From JBBTDV01 sp038042605 (GTDB taxonomy: Bacteria; Bdellovibrionota; UBA1018): a DNA stretch of 52,806 nt. Under the pieces are notes generated by a model. It saw only the letters and a list, made by a program, of their open reading frames with translations. It was not told where the DNA came from and did not search any database. Made by a program: the position numbers and the translations under genes. Shown here one piece after another: positions 42,001 through 51,026 of this stretch (within the stretch, counting starts at the first letter, position 1; the number at the start of each line of letters is the position of its first letter). The stretch is taken from the NCBI GenBank assembly GCA_964358645.1, contig CAYHPW010000016.1, forward strand, positions 1 to 52,806, read 5' to 3'.

Positions 42001-43211
42001 TGCTTCTCCACCATTTTCTTCGCAGATTTAATGGTGGTCACATATCCATATTCAGAAAGCTTATTGTAAATAAAAGGCTTAAACAGCTCCAAAGCCATCA
42101 CTTTAGGCAAACCACATTGATGGAGCTTCAACTCAGGGCCCACCACAATAACTGATCGACCGGAATAGTCTACACGTTTCCCGAGCAAATTCTGCCGGAA
42201 CCGACCTTGTTTGCCCTTCAGCATATCTGACAAAGACCTTAACGGTCGTTTATTAGGCCCTGTAAAAATCTTCCCTCGTCGGCCGTTATCAAATAAAGCA
42301 TCAACAGCCTCTTGAAGCATGCGTTTTTCATTTCTGATTATTATTTCAGGCGCATTAAGCTCCATCAAACGCTTCAACCTGTTATTGCGGTTAATCACAC
42401 GCCTGTAAAGATCATTAAGATCAGAGGTTGCAAAGCGCCCACCATCTAATGGCACAAGTGGTCTCAATTCCGGTGGTATAATTGGGATAACTTCAAGCAT
42501 CATCCATTCAGGCTTGTTACTCCCGCTTATCTTAAAAGACTCCACTACTTTAAGTCTCTTGGAAATCTTTGTACACTGTGCTTCTGAGTTTGTCTGTCTT
42601 AAGTCTCTACGAAGCTGACGGGAAAGCACCTCAATATCAACTTTTTTAAGCATGTCGCGTATGGATTCACCACCCATCGCAACCGTGAAACTGGCACCTT
42701 CCTGAACTAGCTGGTTATATTTTTCTTCAGTTATAACGCTGTTCTCTTCCAAACCTGTACTTCCTGGATCCAGAAGAACATACGCCTCACAATATAGAAC
42801 CTTCTCAAGATCCTTTAATGTGATGTCCAGTAATGCCCCTATTCTTGAAGGTAATGAACGCAAAAACCAAATATGAGCAACAGCGGTGGCTAGCTCAATG
42901 TGGCCTAATCGTTCACGGCGAACTTTCGATTGAATAACCTCAACACCGCATTTTTCGCAAACAACACCACGATGCTTCATTCTCTTGTACTTGCCACAAT
43001 TGCACTCGTAATCCTTGACTGGACCAAAAATCTTGGCACAAAACAAACCATCTCGTTCCGGTTTGAACGTACGATAGTTTATTGTCTCTGGCTTTTTGAC
43101 TTCACCGTATGACCACTCACGAATTTTTTCTGGTGATGCGAGTGAAATCCTTATACCGGTAAAGCTTAAAGGATCTTTTGGTTTATCAAAAAAATTAAGA
43201 AGGTCTTTCAT
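39060..43211 (-). CDS. rpoC: RNA polymerase beta' subunit
   Basis: This 1383-residue catalytic clamp subunit of RNA polymerase contains the active-site magnesium motif NADFDGDQMAVH. The N-terminal zinc site lies around CNCGKYKRMKHRGVVCEKCG (split CxC and CxxC), and the second zinc site has CQSKKGICSFCYG. The trigger loop and bridge helix (RQLAGMRGLMAKPSGEII) are intact. The Ala-rich tail (SLQAEQPAVTAVAGH) is ordinary. It lies 57 bp downstream of rpoB on the same transcript. tRNA-Val follows at once, and the reading frame is uninterrupted. Confidence 0.98.
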   Translation of the reverse strand: MKDLLNFFDKPKDPLSFTGIRISLASPEKIREWSYGEVKKPETINYRTFKPERDGLFCAKIFGPVKDYECNCGKYKRMKHRGVVCEKCGVEVIQSKVRRERLGHIELATAVAHIWFLRSLPSRIGALLDITLKDLEKVLYCEAYVLLDPGSTGLEENSVITEEKYNQLVQEGASFTVAMGGESIRDMLKKVDIEVLSRQLRRDLRQTNSEAQCTKISKRLKVVESFKISGSNKPEWMMLEVIPIIPPELRPLVPLDGGRFATSDLNDLYRRVINRNNRLKRLMELNAPEIIIRNEKRMLQEAVDALFDNGRRGKIFTGPNKRPLRSLSDMLKGKQGRFRQNLLGKRVDYSGRSVIVVGPELKLHQCGLPKVMALELFKPFIYNKLSEYGYVTTIKSAKKMVEKQRQEVWDILEEVVKEHPVLLNRAPTLHRLGIQAFEPVLIEGKAIQLHPLVCAAFNADFDGDQMAVHIPLSIEAQIEARVLMMSTNNILSPAHGKPIIVPSQDIVLGLYYMTRERPFGKGEGKSFSSPTEAHFAYDSGVVGLQSKIKCRIGGKLCDTTVGRALLSEIVPEEIPFNLYNKVLGRKDLAELIDVCYRLTGNKKTVLLADRLMQTGFREAMRAGISISVHDMLMPPEKKELLDQASGQVHEIENQYIEGLITDGERYNKVIDIWAQTSEQIASAMMKQLSVQTFKTTRIIKNKEQEVTGPSFNSIFMMADSGARGSNAQIRQLAGMRGLMAKPSGEIIETPIVANFREGLSVLQYFVSTHGARKGLADTALKTANSGYLTRRLVDVSQDMIVNERDCGTLDGLYVSALIEGGEIIERMGDRILGRVTLDDVVDSVSGEVLVQANEEITEELVKKVEEAGIDRVRIRSVLTCQSKKGICSFCYGRDLARGRIVNIGEAVGVIAAQSIGEPGTQLTMRTFHIGGTASRRAEQSSLEAKTKGKVRLTNVNTVVNKEGYLTVMNRNGEIAIVDLNGREREKYPVVYGAKLLVKDGETVEKGKLMAEWDPYSTPILTEASGIVQFDDIEEGVTMQEQFDSVTGLSHKVIVETKATDKRPRISIVDEKGETLRIEGTNRFSRYMIPVGANLVIADGDVIKAGDTIAKIHRETTKTKDITGGLPRVAELFEARKPKDAAVITEIDGTVSFGKDTKGKRKIVVTPEVGEPKEYLIGKGRHLAINEGDYVKAGEPLMDGPINPHDILRVLGEKALAKYLVDEIQEVYRLQGVRINDKHIEVIVRQMLRKVRIKDVGEVSFLPGEQIDKSVFETENQRVMQSGGAPATAEPLLLGITKASLSTDSFISAASFQETTKVLTEASIAGKVDYLRGLKENVIMGRLIPAGTGLPKYKYLQAKIMGEEETLPESLQAEQPAVTAVAGH

Positions 43212-43268
43212 TGTCCATCCTCGTCCAATATCGCCCGGCGTCTTCCAAGCGGTAAAATCTTCACAATA

Positions 43269-46200
43269 CTATAGGAGCTCCACTTTCAGTTCTTTATCCT
43301 CTTCCTCTATCAGCTCAACGTTCAAAGCAAGGCTCTGTAGTTCCTTGATAAGCACGTTAAATGATTCTGGAAGTCCTGGCTCCAGCAGATGCTCGCCTTT
43401 CACGATAGCTTCATACATACGGTTACGTCCGGTGACATCGTCTGACTTCACGGTAAGAAATTCTTGCAACCCATACGCGGCTCCATAAGCTTCCAGAGCC
43501 CAAACTTCCATTTCACCGAGTCTCTGTCCACCGAACTGAGCCTTACCACCAAGTGGCTGCTGCGTGACAAGACTGTATGGGCCAATGCTTCTTGCATGAA
43601 TTTTCTCTTCAACAAGATGATGCAACTTCATCATGTACATTATGCCTACCGTAACATCTTCAGCAAAAGACTCGCCTGTTACACCATCATAAAGCGTGGT
43701 CTGACCACGCGACGGCAGGTCAGCAAATCCTTTCATGGTTTCAATGTCTTTCTCAATTGCGCCATCAAAAACCGGCGTTGCTATATGTATGCCTTTCCTA
43801 AGATACCAAGCCATGTGTTTAACTTCTGCATCGGATGCCTTATCAATATATTTTTCAACCTCTGAGTTTGCATAAACATCCTTGAGAACCACACGCAATC
43901 TTTCAGGTTGAAAACTCTCAAGATAAGAATTTATCTTCTCCCCCAGCCCGTGTGCTGCCCAACCAAGCTCTACCTCAAGCAACTGTCCAATATTCATTCT
44001 GGATGGAACGCCTAGCGGATTAAGCACCATATCCACGGGCGTGCCATTTGCCATAAATGGCATATCCTCCATAGGTAAAATCCTGCTAATAACGCCTTTG
44101 TTACCATGGCGTCCCGCCATTTTATCTCCGACCTGCAGTCTTCGTTTTATGGCGATCTGAACCTTCACCATCTTGATCACACCAGGTGCTAGTTCATCCC
44201 CGCGTTTGAGCTTCTCTATTTTCTCCTTGAAAACATATTTAACTGCATCGATTTTTTCACGTGCCGTCTTCATTATGGTAGTGACTTCAACCTCTAGCTC
44301 ATCTTTCACTGGAATAAATCCAAGAAGATCGAATGGAATCACAGTTAACATTTCACGGTCTAGCTTCTGTCCTTTTTTAAGGAGCTCTTCTGAACCATCC
44401 TCTGACAAAAGCTTGCCGGTAGTTGTTACGCCATCCAAGATCTTCGCAATCTTAGTAAAAGCGGATTGTCGTATAGCCTCGGTTTCAATTTTTTCATCCC
44501 TGCGGATCCTGGCGATATGTTCTTCCAGGATTATTTTTGTACGTTCGTCCGGTTCAGTACCCTCACGCGCAAACACTTGGGCATTGATCACTATACCATT
44601 GACACCAGATGGAACCCGAAGCGAAGTATCTCGGACATCACCAGCTTTTTCACCGAAAATAGCCCTTAACAGTTTCTCCTCAGGAGAAAGTTGTGTCTCG
44701 CCTTTCGGTGTAACCTTGCCCACAAGGATATCACCCGGTTTTACTTCAGCGCCTATTCTAATTATCCCACTCTGATCAAGATCCTTGAGTGCTTCCTCGC
44801 CAACGTTAGGAATATCCCTCGTGACCTCTTCCTTCCCTAATTTCGTATCTCTGGCGATACATTCAAATTCCTCTATGTGGATTGATGTGAAGGTGTCGTC
44901 CTTAATCAATCTTTCCGAAATAAGTATCGAATCCTCAAAATTATAACCACCCCAAGGCATAAAGGCGACCAACACGTTCTGACCCAATGCCAACTCACCG
45001 GCATCAGTGGCTGGCCCATCTGCCAGAACATCACCGGCCTTAACCTTATCGCCAGAATCAACAACCGGCCGCTGAGTAATACATGTATTCTGATTCGAAC
45101 GCTGGTACTTGGTGAGATTATAAATGGTGACATCAGAACCTATGTCATCTGACCTGGAACCACTGCGGCGTAAAACTATCTTTGTACCATCTACCATTAT
45201 TATTTCGCCATCATGTTTAGAGACTATTATTTGGCCAGAATCTCTTGCCACTACTCTTTCGATGCCGGTCCCGACAAGCGGCGCACTTGTGCGGATCAAT
45301 GGTACAGCCTGACGTTGCATGTTTGAACCCATGAGTGCTCGGTTAGCGTCATCATGTTCTAAAAATGGAATAAGTGATGCAGCAATTGAAACCAACTGGT
45401 TAGGCGAAACGTCCATTAACTCGACTTCATCAGCATTTACCAGGGCAAAGTCGCCCTTACGTCTTGCCGAAACCATGTCATTGCCAAGTTTGTTGGTCTT
45501 TAATGCCTCTTGCGAAGCTTGAGCTATAATTTTGTTTTCCTCTTCTGTTGCCGTAAAGAAATATATATCTTCACTTAATTTTCTGCTTTGAACGCGTCTG
45601 TATGGTGTTTCGATAAACCCGAATTCATTTACGCGCGCATACGTTGACAAGCTCGCTATTAAACCAATATTCGGGCCCTCAGGCGTCTCAATAGGACATA
45701 TTCTGCCGTAATGGGTATTATGAACGTCTCGTACTTCAAAACCAGCTCGTTCACGAGTCAATCCCCCAGGCCCCAGTGCTGACAAACGTCTTTTATGGGT
45801 CACCTCAGACAATGGATTCGTTTGATCCATAAACTGTGACAATTGGCTCGAACCAAAAAACTCCTTAACAACTGCAGACACCGGCTTTTGGTTAATCAAA
45901 TCATGTGGCATCAAGGTTTCAACTTCCTGAATGCTCATTCTTTCCTTGATTGCACGCTCCATGCGAACCAAGCCAATGCGATACTGATTTTCAATCAACT
46001 CACCAACCGCGCGCACCCGCCTATTGCCAAGATGGTCAATGTCGTCAATAGTACCTCGGCCATTATTCAGCTCACAAAGATACTTCAATGTTGAAAGAAT
46101 GTCGTTCTTGGTCAGAACAGTCAAATCAGACGAAATATTGTTCTCAGGAAACTTATAATTCAACTTAAGCCGGCCGACTTTTGATAAATCATAACGATCT

Positions 46201-47402
46201 GGATTGAAAAATAAATTCTCAAAAAGCTGTTTGGCAGCTTCAATTGTCGGAGGATCTCCAGGGCGCATTCTCTTGTAAATCTCTATCAACGCCTCTTCCG
46301 GGCTCGCCACCTTGTCCATGAGAAGCGTATCCCTGACAAACGGACCATACAGCAAATTGTCAGTAAAAATCACCTTTACTTCTTTTATCCCTCTTTTACG
46401 GAGATCTTCAACCTTGCCGCCAGTGAGTTCCTGGTTGGTTTCAAGCAAAACTTCGCCTGTCTTATCATCAACAATATCATCAGACGCCACTCTACCAATA
46501 ACGGCTTCGATGGGTATTTCGACCCGCTTAATTCCGGATTCCTGTATCCGTTTGATTATAGCTTTTGTGAATTTCCTGTTTTTGCGTACTATGATTTCGC
46601 CGGTCTTTGGGTCAGATATATCATCTTCTGCTCGTTGACCTGACAAAATGTCGAGGTCAACCATTTTATAGTATTTGCCATCTTTTTCTAAGACGAGTTT
46701 CTCAATCTTGTAAAAATAATTCAAAATCTCAAAATTAGACATTCCCATAGCGCGAAGTATGATTGTTGCCGGCAGCTTTCGCTTGCGGTCAATTCTCGCA
46801 TAGAGAACGTCTTTATGATCAAATTCAAAATCTAACCAAGAACCACGGTGAGGAATGATCCTAGCCGAATACAATATTTTACCGCTCGAATGACTTTTAC
46901 CCTGGTCGTGATCGAAAATCACGCCTGGAGAACGATGAAGCTGACTGACGATTACCCGCTCCGTCCCGTTAATTATAAACGAACCGGCCTCAGTCATTAG
47001 GGGAATTTCCCCCATGTAAACTTCCTGCTCCTTAATGTCGCGGATATTACGCGTACCAGTTTCCTCATCCACATCAAATACAACTAGCCGTACCGTGATC
47101 TTCAGAGGAGCCGCGAAAGTCATGCCCCGCTGGCGGCACTCACCAACATCGTATTTGGGTTTTTCAAGAGTATAACTCTCAAACTCAAGTGATGCCGTCT
47201 TATTGAAATCCTCTATTGGGAAAACAGATTTAAACACAGCTTGTAAACCTGCATCTTCACGCTTCTGCTGCGAAATCTCGCTTTGAAGAAATTTTTCATA
47301 AGACTTACGTTGCAACTCAATCAAATTTGGAATCTCAACGGGTGATGAGATTCTTGAGAAATCTTTACGAACCCTATGATTCTCCGAAAAAAGGGAAGCC
47401 AT
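43269..47402 (-). CDS. rpoB: RNA polymerase beta subunit
   Basis: This 1377-residue catalytic subunit has the expected conserved blocks. The rifampicin region FFGSSQLSQFMDQTNPLSEV then THKRRLSALGPGG retains the Asp, His and Ser associated with drug binding, with Thr for the usual Asn after DQ. GRICPIETPEGPNIGLI and the late KMAGRHGNKGVISRIL are also present. An AAGGAG lies upstream of the ATG. A 230-bp spacer with a long-range hairpin separates it from rplL. Frame is intact throughout. Confidence 0.98.
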   Translation of the reverse strand: MASLFSENHRVRKDFSRISSPVEIPNLIELQRKSYEKFLQSEISQQKREDAGLQAVFKSVFPIEDFNKTASLEFESYTLEKPKYDVGECRQRGMTFAAPLKITVRLVVFDVDEETGTRNIRDIKEQEVYMGEIPLMTEAGSFIINGTERVIVSQLHRSPGVIFDHDQGKSHSSGKILYSARIIPHRGSWLDFEFDHKDVLYARIDRKRKLPATIILRAMGMSNFEILNYFYKIEKLVLEKDGKYYKMVDLDILSGQRAEDDISDPKTGEIIVRKNRKFTKAIIKRIQESGIKRVEIPIEAVIGRVASDDIVDDKTGEVLLETNQELTGGKVEDLRKRGIKEVKVIFTDNLLYGPFVRDTLLMDKVASPEEALIEIYKRMRPGDPPTIEAAKQLFENLFFNPDRYDLSKVGRLKLNYKFPENNISSDLTVLTKNDILSTLKYLCELNNGRGTIDDIDHLGNRRVRAVGELIENQYRIGLVRMERAIKERMSIQEVETLMPHDLINQKPVSAVVKEFFGSSQLSQFMDQTNPLSEVTHKRRLSALGPGGLTRERAGFEVRDVHNTHYGRICPIETPEGPNIGLIASLSTYARVNEFGFIETPYRRVQSRKLSEDIYFFTATEEENKIIAQASQEALKTNKLGNDMVSARRKGDFALVNADEVELMDVSPNQLVSIAASLIPFLEHDDANRALMGSNMQRQAVPLIRTSAPLVGTGIERVVARDSGQIIVSKHDGEIIMVDGTKIVLRRSGSRSDDIGSDVTIYNLTKYQRSNQNTCITQRPVVDSGDKVKAGDVLADGPATDAGELALGQNVLVAFMPWGGYNFEDSILISERLIKDDTFTSIHIEEFECIARDTKLGKEEVTRDIPNVGEEALKDLDQSGIIRIGAEVKPGDILVGKVTPKGETQLSPEEKLLRAIFGEKAGDVRDTSLRVPSGVNGIVINAQVFAREGTEPDERTKIILEEHIARIRRDEKIETEAIRQSAFTKIAKILDGVTTTGKLLSEDGSEELLKKGQKLDREMLTVIPFDLLGFIPVKDELEVEVTTIMKTAREKIDAVKYVFKEKIEKLKRGDELAPGVIKMVKVQIAIKRRLQVGDKMAGRHGNKGVISRILPMEDMPFMANGTPVDMVLNPLGVPSRMNIGQLLEVELGWAAHGLGEKINSYLESFQPERLRVVLKDVYANSEVEKYIDKASDAEVKHMAWYLRKGIHIATPVFDGAIEKDIETMKGFADLPSRGQTTLYDGVTGESFAEDVTVGIMYMMKLHHLVEEKIHARSIGPYSLVTQQPLGGKAQFGGQRLGEMEVWALEAYGAAYGLQEFLTVKSDDVTGRNRMYEAIVKGEHLLEPGLPESFNVLIKELQSLALNVELIEEEDKELKVELL

Positions 47403-47532
47403 GCATACTCCTTAAAACTTAGTAGAAGTAATAACTACACTCTTCGAACTAACGCGATCAAAGTCACGGTATTTAGCTGTGGCACTTGAATATTTCGCCT
47501 GCATCATCACTTAACGTAACAAGATACACACC

Positions 47533-47590
47533 CACGCTGCACGCGTTCCTAGCCTACATCTTTTTCCTGACAAGGCAAGAGCGCAGCGTG
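47533..47590 (-). promoter_or_regulatory. Long-range hairpin in the rplL-rpoB spacer
   Basis: CACGCTGC and GCAGCGTG are perfect 8-bp arms 42 nt apart in the 230-bp rplL-rpoB gap. The loop holds a second possible pairing of GCCT with AGGC. In E. coli this gap has an attenuator and RNase III site, so the position fits a processing or attenuation element. The T-run after the 3' arm is on the plus strand, so it is not a simple minus-strand terminator. Confidence 0.5.
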
Positions 47591-47632
47591 ATTTTTTAGC
47601 CCATATAATCAAGCGGAAAGCCAAAGTTGCTG

Positions 47633-48019
47633 TCACTTGATTTCGACTTTCGCCCCTTCAGCCTCGAGCTTTTTCTTCAACTCTTCGGCTTCTTGCTTGT
47701 TGACACCTTCCTTAACCGTCTTTGGGGCGCCCTCAACAAGATCTTTCGCTTCCTTCAGGCCGAGCCCAGTAATGGCACGGACTTCCTTTATGACATTGAT
47801 TTTCTTCTCGCCAGCCGCAGACAACACGACTGTAAATTCAGTCTTCGCAGCCTCTGCCGCAATCGCTGCACCAGCAGCGGGCATAGCAGCAACAGCTACG
47901 GGAGCCGCAGCGGAAACCCCAAACTTGGTTTCCAATTCTTTTACGAACTGAGCAAGTTCAATGACTGACATATTTTCGATGAAGGAAACAACATTCTCTT
48001 TAGTGATTGCAGTCGACAT
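47633..48019 (-). CDS. rplL: 50S ribosomal protein L7/L12
   Basis: The stalk protein L7/L12 recruits translation GTPases. It has 128 residues: an N-terminal dimerisation helix (FIENMSVIELAQFVKELETK), an Ala-rich hinge (about 36-57, AAAPVAVAAMPAAGAAIAAE) and a C-terminal domain with KINVIKEVRAITGLGLKEAK, the EF-G and EF-Tu contact helix. It follows rplJ after 105 bp. The hinge is a little shorter than in some relatives but normal. Multiple copies bind the L10 stalk base encoded just upstream. Confidence 0.97.
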   Translation of the reverse strand: MSTAITKENVVSFIENMSVIELAQFVKELETKFGVSAAAPVAVAAMPAAGAAIAAEAAKTEFTVVLSAAGEKKINVIKEVRAITGLGLKEAKDLVEGAPKTVKEGVNKQEAEELKKKLEAEGAKVEIK

Positions 48020-48124
48020 TTTCCCTACCTCTTAATTTCCTGCCCTTCATCATCATGATTTCAGGCTTCGGTCTTTAGCAGCTTTCCTATCCGCCAATTA
48101 AACTTTATTTTCTTTAACCTACAA

Positions 48125-48655
48125 TTAACCAGCCTTCTTTTTTTCTATAGCCGCTAGCACTGTAACCAAACCACGCGGTACCGCCGCTAAAACTCTTACG
48201 AAGTTCGTGACCGGAGCACACATTGTACCAAGCAAGTTAGCAAGTAGAACCTCTCTAGGCGGGAGCTTACCAAGCTGTTCAATGGCAGCAGCATCGATAC
48301 GTTTTGATCCCATCAAGCTGTCTTTTATTTTAAGAGCTTCGTTTTCTTCAGAAAATTTATAAATCTCTTTTGCTGCCGCTGAAGCATCACCGTATGCGAA
48401 TGCCACAAGTGTAGGCCCAACCGTCTCATCCAGCACTTGCTTGGCATCATTACCCAAGAAACCATCGCCCACGGCAAGCCTAGCTATATTATTTTTCAAG
48501 ACTTTGACTTCGACATTGTGAGTTCGTAAACGTCGTCTAAGTTCATCTGCCTGAGCACTAGTAAGGCCTTTGTAGTCAGCAAATATAGCTACTTCAGCTT
48601 TGCTGAATTTTTGTTTTAATGCTGACGATAAATCCGACTTTTCTGCCCTATTCAT
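48125..48655 (-). CDS. rplJ: 50S ribosomal protein L10
   Basis: L10 anchors L7/L12 dimers on the ribosome through its C-terminal helix. The 176-residue protein shows VAIFADYKGLTSAQADELRR, LKNNIARLAVGD and the C-terminal helical part FVRVLAAVPRGLVTVLAAIE. The upstream gap to rplA is only 32 nt, so the long L10 autoregulatory leader known from E. coli is absent. Instead a small hairpin (48657-48674) holds the ribosome-binding site in its loop. Confidence 0.96.
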   Translation of the reverse strand: MNRAEKSDLSSALKQKFSKAEVAIFADYKGLTSAQADELRRRLRTHNVEVKVLKNNIARLAVGDGFLGNDAKQVLDETVGPTLVAFAYGDASAAAKEIYKFSEENEALKIKDSLMGSKRIDAAAIEQLGKLPPREVLLANLLGTMCAPVTNFVRVLAAVPRGLVTVLAAIEKKKAG

Positions 48656-48656
48656 G

Positions 48657-48674
48657 ACTCAAACCTCTCTGAGT
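48657..48674 (-). promoter_or_regulatory. Hairpin presenting the rplJ ribosome-binding site
   Basis: On the minus strand ACTCA pairs with TGAGT around the loop GAGAGGTT, one base before the rplJ ATG. The Shine-Dalgarno GAGAGG is in the loop, so a protein binding this stem could control rplJ translation. Only five base pairs support it. Confidence 0.35.
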
Positions 48675-48687
48675 GTATTATTAATAA

Positions 48688-49425
48688 TCAGTGGACTGCT
48701 GCCTGTGCCATCACATTAGATGTATCTATACTTATGCCAGGGCTCATTGTGGCTGAAAGAGTTATATTCTTTAAATAAGTCCCTTTGCTGGTGGGAGGCT
48801 TTGCCTTTATTAACGCCATCGCTAATGTAAGGAAATTCTCTTTAAGCTTGTCATTGCCAAAAGATTTTTTCCCTATCGCTACATGAACAATTCCAGCCTT
48901 TTCTGTGCGATATTCGACCTTACCAAGTTTTTGTTCCTTGATTGCCTTTGTAACGTCAGGCGTGACTGTTCCCAGTTTTGGATTTGGCATCAGCCCCTTC
49001 GGTCCCAGGATCTTAGCAACTTTTGAAACAGCCACCATCATATCAGGCGTAGCTATAACCTTATCGAATTCAAGCCACCCACCGCTGATTTTCTCTATAA
49101 TATCTTCCGCACCAACGTGATCTGCCCCTGCAACTGATGCCTCTTTTGCCTTATCGCCCTTGGCCAACACCACAAGCCGAACAGATTTACCCGTGCCATG
49201 AGGCAGTACCACCGCTCCTCGTACCATTTGCTCTGAATGTTTAGGATCAACACCTAAATTAAAAGACACATCAATTGTTTCATCAAATTTTGCGAATGAA
49301 ATCTGGCCCAAAAGACTAAAAGCTTCTTCTACTGAATATTTCTTGCCCTGTTGAAGCTTAGCAATGGATTCGTAATACTTCTTACCATGCGTACCTAATC
49401 GTTTTTTCTTTACTACATCAGCCAT
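48688..49425 (-). CDS. rplA: 50S ribosomal protein L1
   Basis: L1 forms the mobile stalk next to the E site and can repress its own operon. It is 245 residues long from the ATG at 49425, chosen because a GGGGG stretch lies upstream and the family start (ADVVKKKRLGTHGKKY) follows; the longer reading adds 15 unrelated residues. VVLPHGTGKSVRLVVLAKGD, GLMPNPKLGTVT and the final NVMAQA are characteristic. It begins 54 bp after rplK. Confidence 0.97.
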   Translation of the reverse strand: MADVVKKKRLGTHGKKYYESIAKLQQGKKYSVEEAFSLLGQISFAKFDETIDVSFNLGVDPKHSEQMVRGAVVLPHGTGKSVRLVVLAKGDKAKEASVAGADHVGAEDIIEKISGGWLEFDKVIATPDMMVAVSKVAKILGPKGLMPNPKLGTVTPDVTKAIKEQKLGKVEYRTEKAGIVHVAIGKKSFGNDKLKENFLTLAMALIKAKPPTSKGTYLKNITLSATMSPGISIDTSNVMAQAAVH

Positions 49426-49479
49426 GAAACACCCCCGCGGTACAAACGCTAGATAAGCCAGCTCCCGCAATATTCAAAA

Positions 49480-49905
49480 TCATTCCGTCACGGTTAAACC
49501 ACAGCTTCTAGCGGTCCCTTCAATCGTATGCATCGCTGTCTCGACACTGCTCGCATTAAGATCCGGCATTTTAAGCCTGGCAATTTCTTCTATCTGTTTC
49601 TTAGTAACTTTGCCGACTTTCTTTTTGTTAGGTTCCCCAGATCCTTTCTCTATCTTTGCTGCTTTAAGCAGCAATACAGAGGCGGGCGGCGTCTTAGTGA
49701 TAAAAGTAAAAGAACGGTCTGAATAAACGGTTATAATGACCGGTATTATCATGCCCTTCTGATCTTGCGTCTTAGCGTTAAATGCTTTGCAAAACTCCAT
49801 TATATTCACACCACGCTGACCCAAAGCCGGACCAACGGGCGGAGCTGGATTAGCTTGGCCACCCGGAATCTGCAGTTTTATTTGTCCAACAACCTTTTTT
49901 GCCAT
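49480..49905 (-). CDS. rplK: 50S ribosomal protein L11
   Basis: L11 binds the GTPase-associated rRNA and is the thiostrepton-site protein. It is 141 residues, the usual size. The linker QIPGGQANPAPPVGPALGQR near 13-32 and the C-terminal rRNA-binding part (KKQIEEIARLKMPDLNASSV, EGTARSCGLTV) are conserved. It follows nusG after 26 bp, the standard order. Confidence 0.97.
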   Translation of the reverse strand: MAKKVVGQIKLQIPGGQANPAPPVGPALGQRGVNIMEFCKAFNAKTQDQKGMIIPVIITVYSDRSFTFITKTPPASVLLLKAAKIEKGSGEPNKKKVGKVTKKQIEEIARLKMPDLNASSVETAMHTIEGTARSCGLTVTE

Positions 49906-49931
49906 AAGATCGCTTTCTTTAACACACGCCT

Positions 49932-50492
49932 TTAAACTTTTTCAACCTGAATAAAATCTAACTCTACAGGTGTTGATCTCCCGAAGATACTGACTAAAAC
50001 TTTAACCTTGCCCTTATCTGGATTAACATCCTCGACTACACCGCTAAAATTGGAAAAAGGCCCATCAATAACACGAACTGTCTCGCCTTCAGAAAAAGAT
50101 ATCCTAGGCCTTGGTTTAACCTGTCCCTCAGCTATCCTGCTTGTCATTTTTTGTACATCGCTATCAGGAACCGGCACTGGTCTGATTTTATCACCCACGA
50201 ATCCGGTTATCTTGGGCGTGTTCTTAACAATATGCCAAGTCTCTTCATTAAGAATCATCCTAACCAAGATGTATCCTGGGAAAAATCGCCGCTTAGTAGT
50301 CTTTTTTTGGCCTTTTACTAATTCAACTACATTCTCTTCTGGAACAATGACTTCACCAAACAAAGATTCTTTTTTAGCCGCTTTAACTCGTTCCTCCAGA
50401 GCAACTTTGGCTTTATGCTCATAACCAGAATATGTATGCACAACATACCAGGCCATCTCACTTTGTTGTGGAGAGCGAATTGTCTCTTGCAC
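49932..50492 (-). CDS. nusG: Transcription antitermination factor NusG
   Basis: NusG bridges RNA polymerase with ribosomal S10 or Rho. The NGN domain opens AWYVVHTYSGYEHKAKVALE, and the C-terminal KOW domain contains GETVRVIDGPFSNFSGVVED. The start used is GTG at 50492, seven nt after GGAGG; a reading from 50507 would place that site inside the gene. It is then 186 residues, with a short extension (QETIRSPQQSE) before the usual start. It lies 47 bp downstream of secE. Confidence 0.95.
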   Translation of the reverse strand: MQETIRSPQQSEMAWYVVHTYSGYEHKAKVALEERVKAAKKESLFGEVIVPEENVVELVKGQKKTTKRRFFPGYILVRMILNEETWHIVKNTPKITGFVGDKIRPVPVPDSDVQKMTSRIAEGQVKPRPRISFSEGETVRVIDGPFSNFSGVVEDVNPDKGKVKVLVSIFGRSTPVELDFIQVEKV

Positions 50493-50539
50493 GTGTAATC
50501 CTCCCAAAATCTACCGAACTATCGTAATCCTTTAGATAC

Positions 50540-50926
50540 TTAAATAGTAATCTTTAACAACCCATTAATCAGCAACGTCCAAAGGTAATCAAGAAAACCA
50601 AGGAGAAGGCCCGTTATAATTACCATTACTATCACTACTAAAGTAGCGGAGCTGGTTTCCTTCTGAGTCGGCCACGCCACTCTGGACAATTCAACCATTA
50701 CTTCATTCATGAACCCATTTACTTTATCATTTAAATAAAGAACAAAGAAAACTATACCACCTAAAGTTAGCGAAAGCGCTCGTACGATCCAATCAATGTT
50801 GCGTATACGTGTTTCTAGGTCATACACGCCTACGATCTTTGCTGCCATAACTGAAACAATATAGCTAACAAGGACCGCTAAACCCAGATAGCTCAAACTT
50901 ACCCATTTTTTATATTGAGTTTCCAT
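50540..50926 (-). CDS. secE: Preprotein translocase subunit SecE
   Basis: SecE stabilises SecY in the protein-conducting channel. The 128-residue protein has three membrane helices (LSYLGLAVLVSYIVSVMAAK, LTLGGIVFFVLYL, LVVIVMVIITGLLLGFLDYL), as in enterobacteria instead of the single-helix form. The conserved amphipathic segment is VMVELSRVAWPTQKETSSAT. It is 21 bp after tRNA-Trp. The usual secE-nusG pairing is kept. Confidence 0.95.
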   Translation of the reverse strand: METQYKKWVSLSYLGLAVLVSYIVSVMAAKIVGVYDLETRIRNIDWIVRALSLTLGGIVFFVLYLNDKVNGFMNEVMVELSRVAWPTQKETSSATLVVIVMVIITGLLLGFLDYLWTLLINGLLKITI

Positions 50927-50947
50927 AAAATTTTTACCCTACAGCTT

Positions 50948-51024
50948 TGGCAGGGCAGGAGGGATTCGAACCCCCAACCCGCGGATTTGGAATCCGCTGC
51001 TCTAGCCGTTGGAGCTACTGCCCT
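50948..51024 (-). tRNA. tRNA-Trp (CCA)
   Basis: On the minus strand from 51024, the acceptor AGGGCAG pairs with CTGCCCT, the anticodon stem-loop is CGGAT-TCCAAAT-CCG with anticodon CCA, and the T-arm is GGGGG-TTCGAAT-CCCTC. The discriminator base is G, as expected for Trp, and the genomic 3' end encodes CCA. Only two bp separate it from the rpmG stop. Confidence 0.95.
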
Positions 51025-51026
51025 TG

